Source: Flavobacterium sp. ASV13 (lineage in GTDB: Bacteria > Bacteroidota > Bacteroidia > Flavobacteriales > Flavobacteriaceae). From it: a stretch of 64,000 nt of DNA. Below, piece after piece: positions 1 through 8,414 of this stretch. Where the stretch lies: positions 124,001-188,000 of the forward strand of contig NZ_JQJY01000001.1 in assembly GCF_000745775.1 (NCBI RefSeq), read 5' to 3'. Below the pieces are notes generated by a model. It saw only the letters and a list, made by a program, of their open reading frames with translations. It was not told the DNA's origin and made no database searches. Numbering within the stretch: the first letter of the stretch is position 1; each line of letters starts with the position of its first letter. Position numbers and translations under genes: made by a program.

Positions 1-136
1 GAATTGTTGCTTCGAGATTTTCGGCTTTGATTTCACTAATCATTTTCTTTATTTCCGGATCTTCAGAAACTTGAGAAACAGAAACCTGAGTGAATAATAA
101 AAAGGCAAAAGCAGAATAAATAATGGTCTTTTTCAT
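1..136 (-). CDS. Start of a secreted peptidase, probably M28 family (partial)
   Basis: The first 45 codons of a minus-strand gene run off the left edge of the window; the start is the ATG at 136-134. The reading frame opens with MKKTIIYSAFAFLLFTQVSV, a clear Sec signal peptide, followed by a charged stretch ending in EIKAENLEATI. In Flavobacteria, secreted M28 zinc aminopeptidases begin their mature part with very similar wording just before the conserved 'LVSFGTRHT' stretch, so I infer that family; the catalytic part lies outside the window. The gene is divergent from the cvfB-like gene, with about 140 bp between the two starts. That a secreted protein starts here is firm; the family is an inference. 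Confidence 0.6.
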   Translation of the reverse strand, partial: MKKTIIYSAFAFLLFTQVSVSQVSEDPEIKKMISEIKAENLEATI

Positions 137-250
137 TGATTTGGGATTAATTATAGGTTTCCAAATTTAACCAAAAGGAATAAACTACAATATAATGTAT
201 GCTTCTTTTTTTATCCAAAACATTTTTCGGATTACCATTCTCAAACTTCG

Positions 251-258
251 TACATTTG
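251..258 (+). promoter_or_regulatory. -7 promoter element of the cvfB-like gene
   Basis: TACATTTG fits the Bacteroidota -7 consensus TAnnTTTG and lies 20 bp upstream of the ATG at 279. No strong -33 TTG is visible at the usual distance. Confidence 0.55.
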
Positions 259-278
259 CAGCATAGAAATTTAAGAAT

Positions 279-1136
279 ATGCTTGAAATAGGAAAATACA
301 ATACACTTACTATATTACGTGATACTAAAGTGGGTTTGTTTTTAGGAAATCCTGAAAAAGATCCGGATGGAATTCACGATGTTTTACTTCCAAATAAATA
401 TGTTCCAAATGAATTTGAAATAGGCGAAGAGCTTGTTGTTTTTGTTTATTTGGATCACGAACAGAGACCAGTTGCAACAACACTTGAACCTTATATTTTA
501 TTGAACGAATTTGCACTATTAAGAGTAAATTATATTAATCAGGTTGGTGCTTTTATGGATTGGGGAATGGAAAAAGACATTCTTGTTCCGTTTAAAGAAC
601 AGGCGCGCCCGATGGAAAAAGGAAAACGTTACTTGGTATATTTATATTTAGACGAAAAAACAAAACGTTTAGTTGCTTCAAGTAAAACGAATCAGTTTCT
701 AAACAACGATCATTTGACTGTTGAAAAAGGAGAAGAAGTTGATTTGATCGTTTCGCATATTACTGAAATCGGAATTAATGTAATTATCAACGAGCAACAT
801 AAAGGTCTTTTATATAAAGATGAAGTATATGATGATTCAATACGAACTGGAGACAGAATGCGCGGTTATATTAAAAACATTCGTCCTGATAATAAAATAG
901 ATGTTGCTTTACAAGTTCAGGGTTATCAGAGCATTGAGCCAAATGCAGAAAAAATTCTAGATGAATTAAGAGCCAATCGCGGTTTTTTACGTTTAAATGA
1001 TAATTCGCATCCAGAAGATATAAAAACGGTATTGAAGATGAGTAAAAAGACTTTTAAAAAGGCTGTAGGAGCTTTATACAAGGAAAAACTTATTGAAATA
1101 AAAGAAGACGGAATTTATCTTGTAAAAGAGAATTAA
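279..1136 (+). CDS. cvfB: CvfB/YitL-like S1-domain RNA-binding protein
   Basis: A cytoplasmic 285-residue protein of the CvfB (YitL) family. Family members have three S1-like OB domains followed by a winged helix and bind RNA; in Firmicutes they affect virulence gene expression, but the role in Bacteroidota is not defined. The N-terminal domain opens with IGKYNTLTILRDTKVGLFL. Repeated S1-like segments follow around residues 65-140 (GAFMDWGMEKDILVPF) and 150-215 (GINVIINEQHKGLLY). The C-terminal 60 residues (DIKTVLKMSKKTFKKAVGAL) form the winged helix. The length is normal for the family. It appears monocistronic, with a TAnnTTTG box upstream and a hairpin terminator after the stop. Confidence 0.9.
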   Translation: MLEIGKYNTLTILRDTKVGLFLGNPEKDPDGIHDVLLPNKYVPNEFEIGEELVVFVYLDHEQRPVATTLEPYILLNEFALLRVNYINQVGAFMDWGMEKDILVPFKEQARPMEKGKRYLVYLYLDEKTKRLVASSKTNQFLNNDHLTVEKGEEVDLIVSHITEIGINVIINEQHKGLLYKDEVYDDSIRTGDRMRGYIKNIRPDNKIDVALQVQGYQSIEPNAEKILDELRANRGFLRLNDNSHPEDIKTVLKMSKKTFKKAVGALYKEKLIEIKEDGIYLVKEN

Positions 1137-1160
1137 AATTCCAACAATTTAATATAACAA

Positions 1161-1195
1161 GAAAGGCCGCTCATTACAAGCAGCCTTTCTCTTTT
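1161..1195 (+). terminator. Rho-independent terminator after the cvfB-like gene
   Basis: GAAAGGCCGC and GCAGCCTTTC form a 10-bp stem with one mismatch around a 9-base loop, followed by TCTTTTT. Confidence 0.75.
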
Positions 1196-1301
1196 TATTC
1201 TAGTTTTAAAAAAAATTGTAATTAAAAAAAAACAGAAATAAAATAATTCGAATCCATTCAAAAAATAATAGCTTTATTAATTTTAGAAATTACTTTTCAT
1301 C

Positions 1302-1367
1302 ATGGGTATGTCTTTTAAACAATCAATACATTCATTTTTATTAGCAAAAGCTCGATTTCACGGCTAA
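1302..1367 (+). other. Possible 21-codon leader-type ORF in the 1137-1863 intergenic region
   Basis: The 730-bp stretch between the cvfB-like gene and menB holds no full-length gene. It contains an ATG-initiated 21-codon ORF starting MGMSFKQSIHSF and ending AKARFHG before TAA, with a second in-frame ATG two codons in. It stands among AT-rich sequence with no strong ribosome-binding signal. It could be a translated leader for something downstream or chance. The rest of the region (about 1370-1860) is AT-rich with no ORF, tRNA or convincing hairpin that I can support. Confidence 0.3.
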
Positions 1368-1863
1368 TCCATTTGGTTTGATAAAATAACTTTTAGAAAG
1401 TTTCAGTTAGTATTTTTTTCCTCTTTTCGTAATCAATTTTCTATACTAATTACATTCAACAATTCTATTGTTTAACCGTAGGTGCTACTATCTCCTTTTT
1501 GAAGTTTTAACAAACGCATAAATCATTTGCTCACTGTTTAAGGTTTTTTTACTAATTAGAACCGTAAAAAAATGAGCGACAAATTTTTTAAATTTTCTCA
1601 AAAAAATCATTTTTTAGGTTAATAAATCAGTGAAAGAAAATCAATCTAATATCAACAAAATAAATTGTATCTCGTTGATTTCTAGGGTGTAAAATTACTT
1701 ATTATTTTTTAAAACTAATGTTAAAAAGTGTTATTTTTTGTAAGTAAATACCAATTGTTAACATTGAGTGCTGTTTTGTGGTAAGACTTAAATCAAATTG
1801 AGTAGGTAAAAATGTAAAAATGCTTTATTTTTACACTATAATTATTAAAACAAACAGATAAAA

Positions 1864-2697
1864 ATGGATTGGATTACTGCCAGAGAATTCGAAGATATAA
1901 CCTATAAAAAATGTAATGGAGTTGCCAGAATTGCTTTCAACAGACCAAATGTGAGAAATGCTTTTCGTCCAAAAACAACTTCAGAATTATACCAGGCCTT
2001 TTATGATGCACAGGAAGATACTTCAATTGGAGTAGTTTTACTTTCAGCTGAAGGTCCGTCAACTAAAGATGGAGTTTATTCTTTTTGCAGCGGAGGCGAC
2101 CAAAATGCACGCGGACATCAAGGTTATGTGGGAGATGATGGACAACATCGTTTGAATATTCTTGAAGTACAGCGCTTGATTCGTTTTATGCCAAAAGTAG
2201 TTATTGCTGTAGTTCCGGGTTGGGCTGTAGGAGGCGGACATAGTTTGCACGTGGTTTGCGATATGACGCTGGCAAGTAAGGAACATGCCATTTTTAAACA
2301 AACAGATGCAGATGTAACTAGTTTTGACGGTGGTTACGGTTCTGCTTATTTAGCTAAAATGGTTGGACAGAAAAAAGCACGTGAAATTTTCTTTTTAGGA
2401 AGAAATTATTCAGCTCAGGAAGCTTTCGAAATGGGAATGGTAAATGCTGTTATTCCGCATGATGAGCTTGAAGCAACAGCTTATGAATGGGCACAGGAAA
2501 TTCTGCAAAAATCACCAACTTCAATCAAAATGCTGAAATTTGCCATGAACTTAACAGACGACGGAATGGTTGGCCAGCAGGTTTTTGCCGGAGAAGCAAC
2601 TCGTCTAGCTTATATGACAGAAGAAGCGAAAGAAGGAAGAAATGCATTTTTAGAAAAAAGAAAACCAAACTTTGGCGAAAATAAATGGTTACCATAA
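1864..2697 (+). CDS. menB: 1,4-dihydroxy-2-naphthoyl-CoA synthase
   Basis: MenB, a crotonase-fold enzyme, performs the Dieckmann-type ring closure of o-succinylbenzoyl-CoA to 1,4-dihydroxy-2-naphthoyl-CoA in menaquinone synthesis (cytoplasm). The 277-residue length is normal. Family landmarks are visible: NRPNVRNAF near the N terminus, the CSGGDQ loop (residues 75-80), the oxyanion-hole segment GWAVGGGHSLHVV (about 119-131), and TDADVTSFDGGYGS, which carries the MenB-typical active-site region. The C-terminal GRNAFLEKRKPNF is also typical. It is the first of a menB-menA-hydrolase-...-menC run on the plus strand. The start was chosen at MDWITAREFEDITY, which matches family N termini. Confidence 0.96.
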   Translation: MDWITAREFEDITYKKCNGVARIAFNRPNVRNAFRPKTTSELYQAFYDAQEDTSIGVVLLSAEGPSTKDGVYSFCSGGDQNARGHQGYVGDDGQHRLNILEVQRLIRFMPKVVIAVVPGWAVGGGHSLHVVCDMTLASKEHAIFKQTDADVTSFDGGYGSAYLAKMVGQKKAREIFFLGRNYSAQEAFEMGMVNAVIPHDELEATAYEWAQEILQKSPTSIKMLKFAMNLTDDGMVGQQVFAGEATRLAYMTEEAKEGRNAFLEKRKPNFGENKWLP

Positions 2698-2700
2698 ATT

Positions 2701-2798
2701 AATAAAATTGTTTCAGGTTTCATGTTATATGTGCTGTAGAAAACGTAAAACTTGAAACCTGGAACTTGAAACTTGAAACCAAATAAACTAAAATATAA
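2701..2798. repeat. GTTTCAG/TTGAAAC heptamer snap-back repeat
   Basis: The menB-menA gap is almost entirely repeat. Two GTTTCAn units (2710-2723) are followed about 30 bp later by four units of the reverse complement (TTGAAAC, CTGGAAC, TTGAAAC, TTGAAAC; 2752-2779). The two arms can pair. The same unit recurs at 56032-56055 and 62827-62992. Confidence 0.8.
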
Positions 2799-3761
2799 AT
2801 GAAACATTGGATTGAAGCCGCAAGATTGCGCACATTGCCTTTATCAGTTTCTGGAATTATTGTTGGAAGTATTTATGCTTTATCAAACCCAACAGAAACA
2901 ATTAATACGCCGACAGAAGTATTTAGCTGGAAAATTTTTGGTTTTGCACTTTTAACAACATTAGGTTTACAGGTTTTATCCAATTTTGCCAATGATTATG
3001 GTGATGGAGTAAAAGGTACAGATAACGCTGACAGAGTAGGGCCACAACGCGCTATTCAGAGTGGGAAAATCACGCCTCAGGCCATGAAAAAAGCAATAAT
3101 AATTACTTCATTATTAACGCTTTTATCGGCTATAATATTGATTTATTTTGCATTCGGAAAAGATAATTTTGGGTATTCGATTTTCTTTTTATTATTAGGA
3201 ATTGCAGCAATTGTTTCGGCAATTCGTTATACAGTTGGAAATTCAGCTTACGGTTACAAAGGATTTGGAGACGTTTTTGTTTTCGTATTCTTCGGATTGG
3301 TAAGTACTTTGGGTGTTAATTTTTTATATTCCAAAGAAGTTGATCCGCTGTTGATTCTTCCAGCAATTTCAATTGGTTTGCTTAGCGTTGGTGTTTTAAA
3401 CCTAAATAATATGCGCGATGAAGAATCAGATAGAAAATCAGGAAAAAATACAATTGTAGTTCAAATTGGTGGAGCAAAGGCTAAAATTTACCATTTTACA
3501 TTGATTATTACAGCTATGATTTTGGTAGTTGTTTTTGCTATTTTGAGCGATTATAATTTTGACCAATACTTATTTTTACTAGCCTATATTCCTTTAACAA
3601 AGCATTTAATTACGGTTTCTAAAAACCAGGATCCTAAACTTTTAGATCCAGAGTTAAAAAAAGTAGCGCTAAGCACTTTCTTGCTTTCATTATTATTGAC
3701 AATCTGCATGATTTCACTGATTTCAGATATTATCGTTAACCTTTTTCTTGGAGGAAGATAA
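2799..3761 (+). CDS. menA: 1,4-dihydroxy-2-naphthoate polyprenyltransferase
   Basis: MenA is a UbiA-superfamily membrane enzyme that attaches the polyprenyl tail to 1,4-dihydroxy-2-naphthoate, giving demethylmenaquinone. The 320 residues contain about eight or nine hydrophobic helices. The first Asp-rich motif, NDYGDGVKGTD, is at about residues 65-75, and the second, NMRDEESDRKSGK, is at about 205-217. Both bind Mg-prenyl diphosphate in this family. The N terminus WIEAARLRTLPLSVSGI is characteristic. It lies just after menB across the heptamer repeat and just before the MBL-fold hydrolase (26-bp gap), consistent with a men operon. Confidence 0.95.
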   Translation: MKHWIEAARLRTLPLSVSGIIVGSIYALSNPTETINTPTEVFSWKIFGFALLTTLGLQVLSNFANDYGDGVKGTDNADRVGPQRAIQSGKITPQAMKKAIIITSLLTLLSAIILIYFAFGKDNFGYSIFFLLLGIAAIVSAIRYTVGNSAYGYKGFGDVFVFVFFGLVSTLGVNFLYSKEVDPLLILPAISIGLLSVGVLNLNNMRDEESDRKSGKNTIVVQIGGAKAKIYHFTLIITAMILVVVFAILSDYNFDQYLFLLAYIPLTKHLITVSKNQDPKLLDPELKKVALSTFLLSLLLTICMISLISDIIVNLFLGGR

Positions 3762-3787
3762 CCAAGTTCAATTAAAAAAATAAGATC

Positions 3788-4465
3788 ATGAAAATAACAT
3801 TTTACGGACACGCTTCTTTAGGCATCGAAGTTGGAGGAAAACATATTATTGTTGACCCTTTTATTACCGGAAATCCAGCTGCTGCAGCAATCGACCTTAG
3901 AGATTTAAAGGCCGATTATATTTTACTTACACACGCACATGCTGATCACGTTTTAGATGTTCAGGCTATTGCAAAATTGACAAATGCTGTAATTGTATCA
4001 AATGCAGAAATTGCGAGTTATTATGCAAAATTAGGTTTTAATTCACATCCGATGAATCACGGCGGAAGCTGGAAATTCGATTTTGGAAAAGTTAAATATG
4101 TAAACGCTATTCATTCAAGTACTTTTCCTGACGGCACTAACGGAGGAAATCCTGGTGGATTTGTAATTGAAGGCGAGCATAAAAATATTTACATCGCGGG
4201 AGACACTGCCCTTACAATGGATATGAAATTGATTCCTATGCGAACAGAATTAGATTTGGCAATTCTTCCAATCGGAAATAACTTTACAATGGATGTCGAA
4301 GATGCTATTATCGCTTCAGATTTTGTAGAATGCGACAAAGTTTTAGGGTATCATTTTGATACTTTTGGCTATATCGAAATCAACCACGAAGAAGCAATCA
4401 AAAAGTTTTTCGATAAAGGAAAAGATTTGATGTTGTTAGGAATCGGAGAGTCAATCGAATTATAA
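3788..4465 (+). CDS. UPF0173-type metal-dependent hydrolase (metallo-beta-lactamase fold)
   Basis: A 225-residue cytoplasmic metallo-beta-lactamase-fold protein of the UPF0173 family. It starts with the family signature MKITFYGHASLGIE and carries the zinc-binding HAHADH motif at residues 49-54. A further His (MNHGG), a Gly-rich loop GGNPGGF and the Asp of AGDT follow. The substrate is unknown. It follows menA by 26 bp and is probably cotranscribed. The association with menA recurs in Flavobacteria to my recollection, but that does not prove a role in quinone synthesis. A strong hairpin follows the stop. Confidence 0.9.
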   Translation: MKITFYGHASLGIEVGGKHIIVDPFITGNPAAAAIDLRDLKADYILLTHAHADHVLDVQAIAKLTNAVIVSNAEIASYYAKLGFNSHPMNHGGSWKFDFGKVKYVNAIHSSTFPDGTNGGNPGGFVIEGEHKNIYIAGDTALTMDMKLIPMRTELDLAILPIGNNFTMDVEDAIIASDFVECDKVLGYHFDTFGYIEINHEEAIKKFFDKGKDLMLLGIGESIEL

Positions 4466-4477
4466 TTATCAATTTAA

Positions 4478-4525
4478 ATATAGCCGAAAGAAGGAGCTAA
4501 TCCCGCTTTCGGCTATATCTTTTTT
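4478..4525 (+). terminator. Terminator after the MBL-fold hydrolase, merging into a REP-like element
   Basis: ATATAGCCGAAAG pairs with CTTTCGGCTATAT across a 15-base loop, followed by CTTTTTT. The right arm is also one conserved end of REP-like copy A (4501-4572). Confidence 0.7.
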
Positions 4526-4572
4526 AGGCAATGAAAAATTGCCCAAAAAAGGATACCGCCTCTATCGGGGCT
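4501..4572 (-). repeat. REP-like element, copy A
   Basis: Read on the minus strand, this segment has conserved ends AGCCCCGATAGA(G)G(C)GG(T)ATCCTTTT and AAAAGATATAGCCGAAAGCG, flanking a central hairpin (GGCAAT/ATTGCC). Copy B at 13501-13577 has matching ends in the opposite orientation but an unrelated central hairpin. No transposase of the RAYT type is present in the window. Confidence 0.65.
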
Positions 4573-4700
4573 AGGGCACTTGATTTCATAAGAAATATTT
4601 TGGCATAATTTTTACTAAGATTATTGAAATCCATGAAATTAACTACAAATAAAAAAGTAGAGAAATTGGTGTAATTCTTGGCAAAAAACAATCATTCAAC

Positions 4701-5903
4701 ATGACTTTCAAAAAAATAATTCTATCACTATTAATTACTTTTTCTTTTAATGCTTTTGCACAAAAAGACGGTTATTGGGATAAAGAACGCGCAACAACAA
4801 AAGAAATAATTGTTTCTGCCCGTGACCGAATCACAATAAAAACAGAAGATCTTCCCGTTGGAACTACTGAAATTGTTTACAGAATCACACTTTTGGATGA
4901 AAATCAACAAATGGCAAACAGTTTGGTTTCGGTATTAAAAGCAATTCCAGATCCAACTGGAGTTAGCCAGGGCTCAGCTGGAGCGGTATTTATAATGTCC
5001 AAGATTTCGGGAGATGATACTTGCACTTACGCCTTATTTACATCTGCAGAAAATGCAAAAAAATACATTGACGACGGAAAAACAGATAAAGCTTGTTATG
5101 CTCAAGAAGAACCTTTAAGCAAGGATGCGAAAAGATTATCGCTTGATAAATCTACTTGTTTGGGACAAAATGTAAGCACAATTTGGTTTGGATTTCATAG
5201 TAAAAACTGGCTTTTGAATCAAAAAGTTGTTTTAGAAGTTGTGCCTTGGGTGGATACAAAATTAAATCGTGGCTGGAATCAGGATAATAAAAATGAAATC
5301 ATCAGTTTGTGTAAAACATCAACAATGGCACAAAAAATGGCTAATTCTGATGATTTCTGCGTTTGTATTTTAGATAAAATCATGAAGCAATATCGCTATA
5401 GTGAATTTCAAAAGTTGCTTCCAATAGAAAAAAATAAAGTTTATAAAGACTTTGGAAGCGCTTGTTATAAAGATGCTGATATTTCTAAAAATGTTTTTAA
5501 CGACCTCAGAAAACAGGCTTCTCTATTAATCAAACAGCAAAAATACAATGAAGCAATTCCTAAATTAAATACTATAATTAATGAAGGAAAAGCTACCGCA
5601 TTAGATTACAGTTCAATCGGTTATTGCTATATTTTGACAAAGCAATATGAGAAAGCGCAAAAGTTTTTGCAAGAAGGTGAAAAACTAGACAGCACTGAAT
5701 TATTGGTCAAATTAAACTTGGCACATTTGTATTTAGTGAGCAATAATTATAGTGATGCAAAAGCAATCTATAAAAAATATCAGGATCAAAATGTCACAGA
5801 TAGTTTAAGTTGGAAAGACAAAACAAAATCAGATTTTGTAATTTTTGAAAAAGCAGGCCTGCCATCAAAAGATTTCGAAAAAATTCTAAAACTTTATAAT
5901 TAA
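4701..5903 (+). CDS. Secreted protein with C-terminal TPR repeats, function unknown
   Basis: A 400-residue exported protein with signal peptide MTFKKIILSLLITFSFNAFA and cleavage after AFA. Residues about 25-190 are a beta-rich region (PVGTTEIVYRITLLDENQQ) that I do not recognise. Cysteines occur around residues 108-152 (DDTCTYALF, DKACYA, STCLGQ) and again in DDFCVCILDKIMKQY, a short helix-rich stretch. Residues about 265-400 contain tetratricopeptide-like helices (KQQKYNEAIPKLNTIINEGK, GYCYILTKQYEKAQKFL, NLAHLYLVSNNYSDAKAIYK). The start is the only one that gives a signal peptide. It sits inside the men cluster, with no evident link to it. Confidence 0.75.
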   Translation: MTFKKIILSLLITFSFNAFAQKDGYWDKERATTKEIIVSARDRITIKTEDLPVGTTEIVYRITLLDENQQMANSLVSVLKAIPDPTGVSQGSAGAVFIMSKISGDDTCTYALFTSAENAKKYIDDGKTDKACYAQEEPLSKDAKRLSLDKSTCLGQNVSTIWFGFHSKNWLLNQKVVLEVVPWVDTKLNRGWNQDNKNEIISLCKTSTMAQKMANSDDFCVCILDKIMKQYRYSEFQKLLPIEKNKVYKDFGSACYKDADISKNVFNDLRKQASLLIKQQKYNEAIPKLNTIINEGKATALDYSSIGYCYILTKQYEKAQKFLQEGEKLDSTELLVKLNLAHLYLVSNNYSDAKAIYKKYQDQNVTDSLSWKDKTKSDFVIFEKAGLPSKDFEKILKLYN

Positions 5904-5996
5904 AGATTCTAAGCTACTAAGGTGCTAAGATACTAAGTTTTTCAGTATCTCATACCTCAGTCCCTTAGAACCTTAGCTTCTTAGTACCTAAAAAAA
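5904..5996. repeat. CTAAG/CTTAG snap-back repeat
   Basis: The gap before menC holds four CTAAG-containing units (TTCTAAGCTACTAAGGTGCT...) and, after a short spacer, the reverse-complement set (CTTAGAACCTTAGCTTCTTAG). A related block lies at 55972-56008. Confidence 0.7.
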
Positions 5997-7043
5997 ATGA
6001 CCGCTACTTACCACAAATACATGCTCGAGTTTAAACGTCCATCCGGAACGTCGCGAGGGATTATGACCGAAAAAGAAACCTGGTTTATCGTTTTAGAAGA
6101 AAACGGTAAAAAAGGAATAGGCGAGTGTGGTATTTTACGTGGTTTAAGTGCCGATGATCGCGACGATTATGAAGAAAAACTGCAGTGGGTTTGCCAAAAT
6201 ATTCATTTAGGTGAAACAGCACTTTGGGAAGCTTTATTAGAATTTCCTTCTATTCAGTTTGGAGTGGAAATGGCTTTTTTATCTTTAAAAAGTGAAAATC
6301 CGTATTTATTGTTTCCTTCCGATTTTACCAATAATTCAAAATCAATTGAGATAAACGGCTTAGTTTGGATGGGTGAAGCATCTTTCATGAAAGAGCAAAT
6401 CGAAGACAAATTAGCGGATGGTTTTAAGTGTATAAAACTTAAAATTGGTGCAATAGATTTTCAACGAGAATTAGATTTATTGCAATTTATCAGAACCCAT
6501 TTTTCGGCTGAACAAATTGAAATTAGAGTTGATGCCAATGGTGCTTTTCCATTAAATGAAGCTTTAGATAAGTTAAATCAACTCAAAGAATTTCAATTAC
6601 ATAGTATTGAACAACCTATCAGGAAAGGTAATGTTCAAGCCATGCATAATTTATGCAAAGTAACACCATTTCCAATTGCTTTAGACGAAGAATTGATAGG
6701 TGTATTTTCATTTGAAGATAAAGAGAAACTATTGCAAGAAATCAAACCACAATATATTATTTTGAAACCGAGTTTTATTGGAGGTTTCAGAGGAACAAAA
6801 GAATGGATTGATTTAGCAGATAAATATGGAATTGGTTGGTGGATCACATCAGCGTTAGAAAGTAATATTGGTCTAAACGCGATAGCACAATGGACTTTTA
6901 TTCAAAATTCAAAGATGCCACAGGGATTAGGAACTGGCGCTCTTTACACCAATAATTTTGATTGCCCACTTGAAGTTTCAAAAGGACAGTTGTGGTACAA
7001 TGTTTCAAAAAAATGGGATTTTTTTGAAATAGATACAAAGTAA
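5997..7043 (+). CDS. menC: o-Succinylbenzoate synthase
   Basis: An enolase-superfamily dehydratase converting SHCHC to o-succinylbenzoate in menaquinone synthesis. All superfamily catalytic positions are visible in the 348 residues: the KxK acid/base pair K147/K149 (CIKLKIG), metal ligands D179 (RVDANG), E205 (SIEQP) and D230 (ALDEEL), and the second-face lysine K257 (ILKPSF). The N terminus KYMLEFKRPSGTSRG fits the Bacteroidota MenC subgroup. It is separated from the other men genes by the secreted TPR protein and a CTAAG repeat. The following gene is not menE; an opposite-strand gene comes next. Confidence 0.92.
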   Translation: MTATYHKYMLEFKRPSGTSRGIMTEKETWFIVLEENGKKGIGECGILRGLSADDRDDYEEKLQWVCQNIHLGETALWEALLEFPSIQFGVEMAFLSLKSENPYLLFPSDFTNNSKSIEINGLVWMGEASFMKEQIEDKLADGFKCIKLKIGAIDFQRELDLLQFIRTHFSAEQIEIRVDANGAFPLNEALDKLNQLKEFQLHSIEQPIRKGNVQAMHNLCKVTPFPIALDEELIGVFSFEDKEKLLQEIKPQYIILKPSFIGGFRGTKEWIDLADKYGIGWWITSALESNIGLNAIAQWTFIQNSKMPQGLGTGALYTNNFDCPLEVSKGQLWYNVSKKWDFFEIDTK

Positions 7044-7104
7044 CAAAGTTGCAAAGAAATAAAACCTTTGTCCCTCTGTTACTTTACAGCTTTGTTACTT
7101 TTTC
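7040..7104. repeat. CAAAGTAAC/GTTACTTTG inverted repeat between convergent genes
   Basis: ACAAAGTAACAAAGTTGCAAAG on the left can pair with CTGTTACTTTACAGCTTTGTTAC on the right. It separates convergent menC and the HhH protein gene and may end transcription from both sides. Confidence 0.6.
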
Positions 7105-7644
7105 TCACTCTTTTCCTCCCAACAAATTAGCTTGCCAGTCTTTCAGTTCTTGCCATTTCCCTTGATAAGCCATTAATGCTTGTTTTGGCCAGGTACTTGG
7201 ATTGTGCATGGCAAAATTTTCGCCTGCTGCGTCTAGAATATTCTGCAGTTTTTCAGTAGATGCTTTTGATAAATCTTGCCATGTCGCAATTCCCGCTTCA
7301 TTAAATAAAGCTTCGATTTTAGGGCCAATTCCTTCAACAATTTTCAAGTCATTTTCTTTTACTTTTTTACCTAAAATATTTAAAGCGATTTCTTTGTCAA
7401 ATATAAATTGTGATATAGGTGATTGTGGGGCAGGATTATTTTTTGCTTTTGAAGCTAATTCAACATCAAGAGCATTTATTTTTTGATTTAAATTCTTTAC
7501 CGTGGACTTGCATACATCTAAATCTTCTTGCAAAGATACGGCGAGCAAAACATCTTTTTTTGAGCTCATTTTTCCTAGTAGGTAACCGAAAATCCCAAAG
7601 ATCAAACCTACTAATGCCGGTATTATAAAACACATTATATCCAT
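7105..7644 (-). CDS. Membrane-anchored helix-hairpin-helix domain protein
   Basis: A 179-residue protein with one N-terminal membrane helix (MCFIIPALVGLIFGIFGYLLG), a Lys/Ser-rich cytoplasmic linker with probable coiled coil (residues 35-70), and a C-terminal helix-hairpin-helix-like domain. The latter is recognised by LKIVEGIGPKIEALFNEAGI, then TWQDLSKASTEKLQNIL and NPSTWPKQA. This fold is seen in the DUF4332-like 'H3TH' proteins and in proteins mis-named as NADH dehydrogenase subunit E-like; it may bind DNA or protein. The role is unknown. It is convergent with menC and stands alone. Confidence 0.75.
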   Translation of the reverse strand: MDIMCFIIPALVGLIFGIFGYLLGKMSSKKDVLLAVSLQEDLDVCKSTVKNLNQKINALDVELASKAKNNPAPQSPISQFIFDKEIALNILGKKVKENDLKIVEGIGPKIEALFNEAGIATWQDLSKASTEKLQNILDAAGENFAMHNPSTWPKQALMAYQGKWQELKDWQANLLGGKE

Positions 7645-7933
7645 GATCTGTTATTTTTAAAATGATAAGATTGGCCGTCGGAATTTATCTGCTTAAACTT
7701 TCTTAAGAAGTTTTAGAAACGTCTGAAAAATCAAAGTATTTGATAAATCAACAACAGTGTTAGGGTCAATCAAATTTAGCAAAAAATAAAAGTGTAATAT
7801 ATTAACAATCAGTTAATTTGCTGAGTGTGTTTTGATTTTGGTTAAATGAAAAAACAAGCTAATACTTTCTTATTGCAATTTCGGGACTGAATTAAATTGA
7901 GTAACTTGCAGTAAAATTAATTGAAGAATCAAA

Positions 7934-8407
7934 ATGGTTGAAATTGAAAGAAAGTTTCTTGTGAAATCTGAAGATTTTAAAGAACAGGCTTTTACTCAAA
8001 ATAAAATTGCTCAGGGTTATTTAAGCTCAATTCCTGAAAGAACAGTTCGTGTGCGAATTAAAGGAGAAAGAGGATTTTTGACAATAAAAGGTATTGGGCA
8101 TCAAGGAGGAATGACTCGTTTTGAGTGGGAAAATGAAATTCCGCTGGAAGAAGCGCAGGAATTGTTGAAATTATGCGAAAAAGGGAAAATCGAAAAAACT
8201 CGTTTCGAAATTAAATCTGGAAATCATGTTTTTGAAGTTGATGAATTTTATGGTGAAAACGAAGGCTTGATTATGGCCGAAATCGAATTGGAATCAGAAA
8301 CAGAAACTTTTGAAAAACCAGATTGGCTAGGAGAAGAAGTTACCAATGACAAAAGATATTACAACGCTTATTTGAGCAAAAATCCATTTAAAGACTGGGA
8401 AAAATAA
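7934..8407 (+). CDS. CYTH domain protein (triphosphate tunnel metalloenzyme)
   Basis: A 157-residue cytoplasmic CYTH-superfamily protein. The diagnostic ExExK motif is at the very N terminus (VEIERKFLV), and alternating charged residues line the eight-strand tunnel (RTVRVRIKGERGFLTIKG, TRFEWENEIP, KTRFEIKSG, FEVDEFYGE, AEIELESE). Small bacterial CYTH proteins of this length hydrolyse inorganic triphosphate or nucleoside triphosphates with divalent metal. The exact substrate here is not determinable. The stop is 7 bp before the next start, so it is cotranscribed with the YpdA-like gene. Confidence 0.9.
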   Translation: MVEIERKFLVKSEDFKEQAFTQNKIAQGYLSSIPERTVRVRIKGERGFLTIKGIGHQGGMTRFEWENEIPLEEAQELLKLCEKGKIEKTRFEIKSGNHVFEVDEFYGENEGLIMAEIELESETETFEKPDWLGEEVTNDKRYYNAYLSKNPFKDWEK

Positions 8408-8414
8408 TTCATTT

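Noticed and set aside
279..1136. Ribosomal protein S1 fragment
   Set aside because: The length, N terminus and C-terminal winged helix fit CvfB, not the six-domain S1.
4601..4616. TGGCATAATTTTTACT as a third sigma-54 promoter
   Set aside because: The -12 box (TTAC) does not fit TTGC/TTGT, so it was not reported as a promoter.
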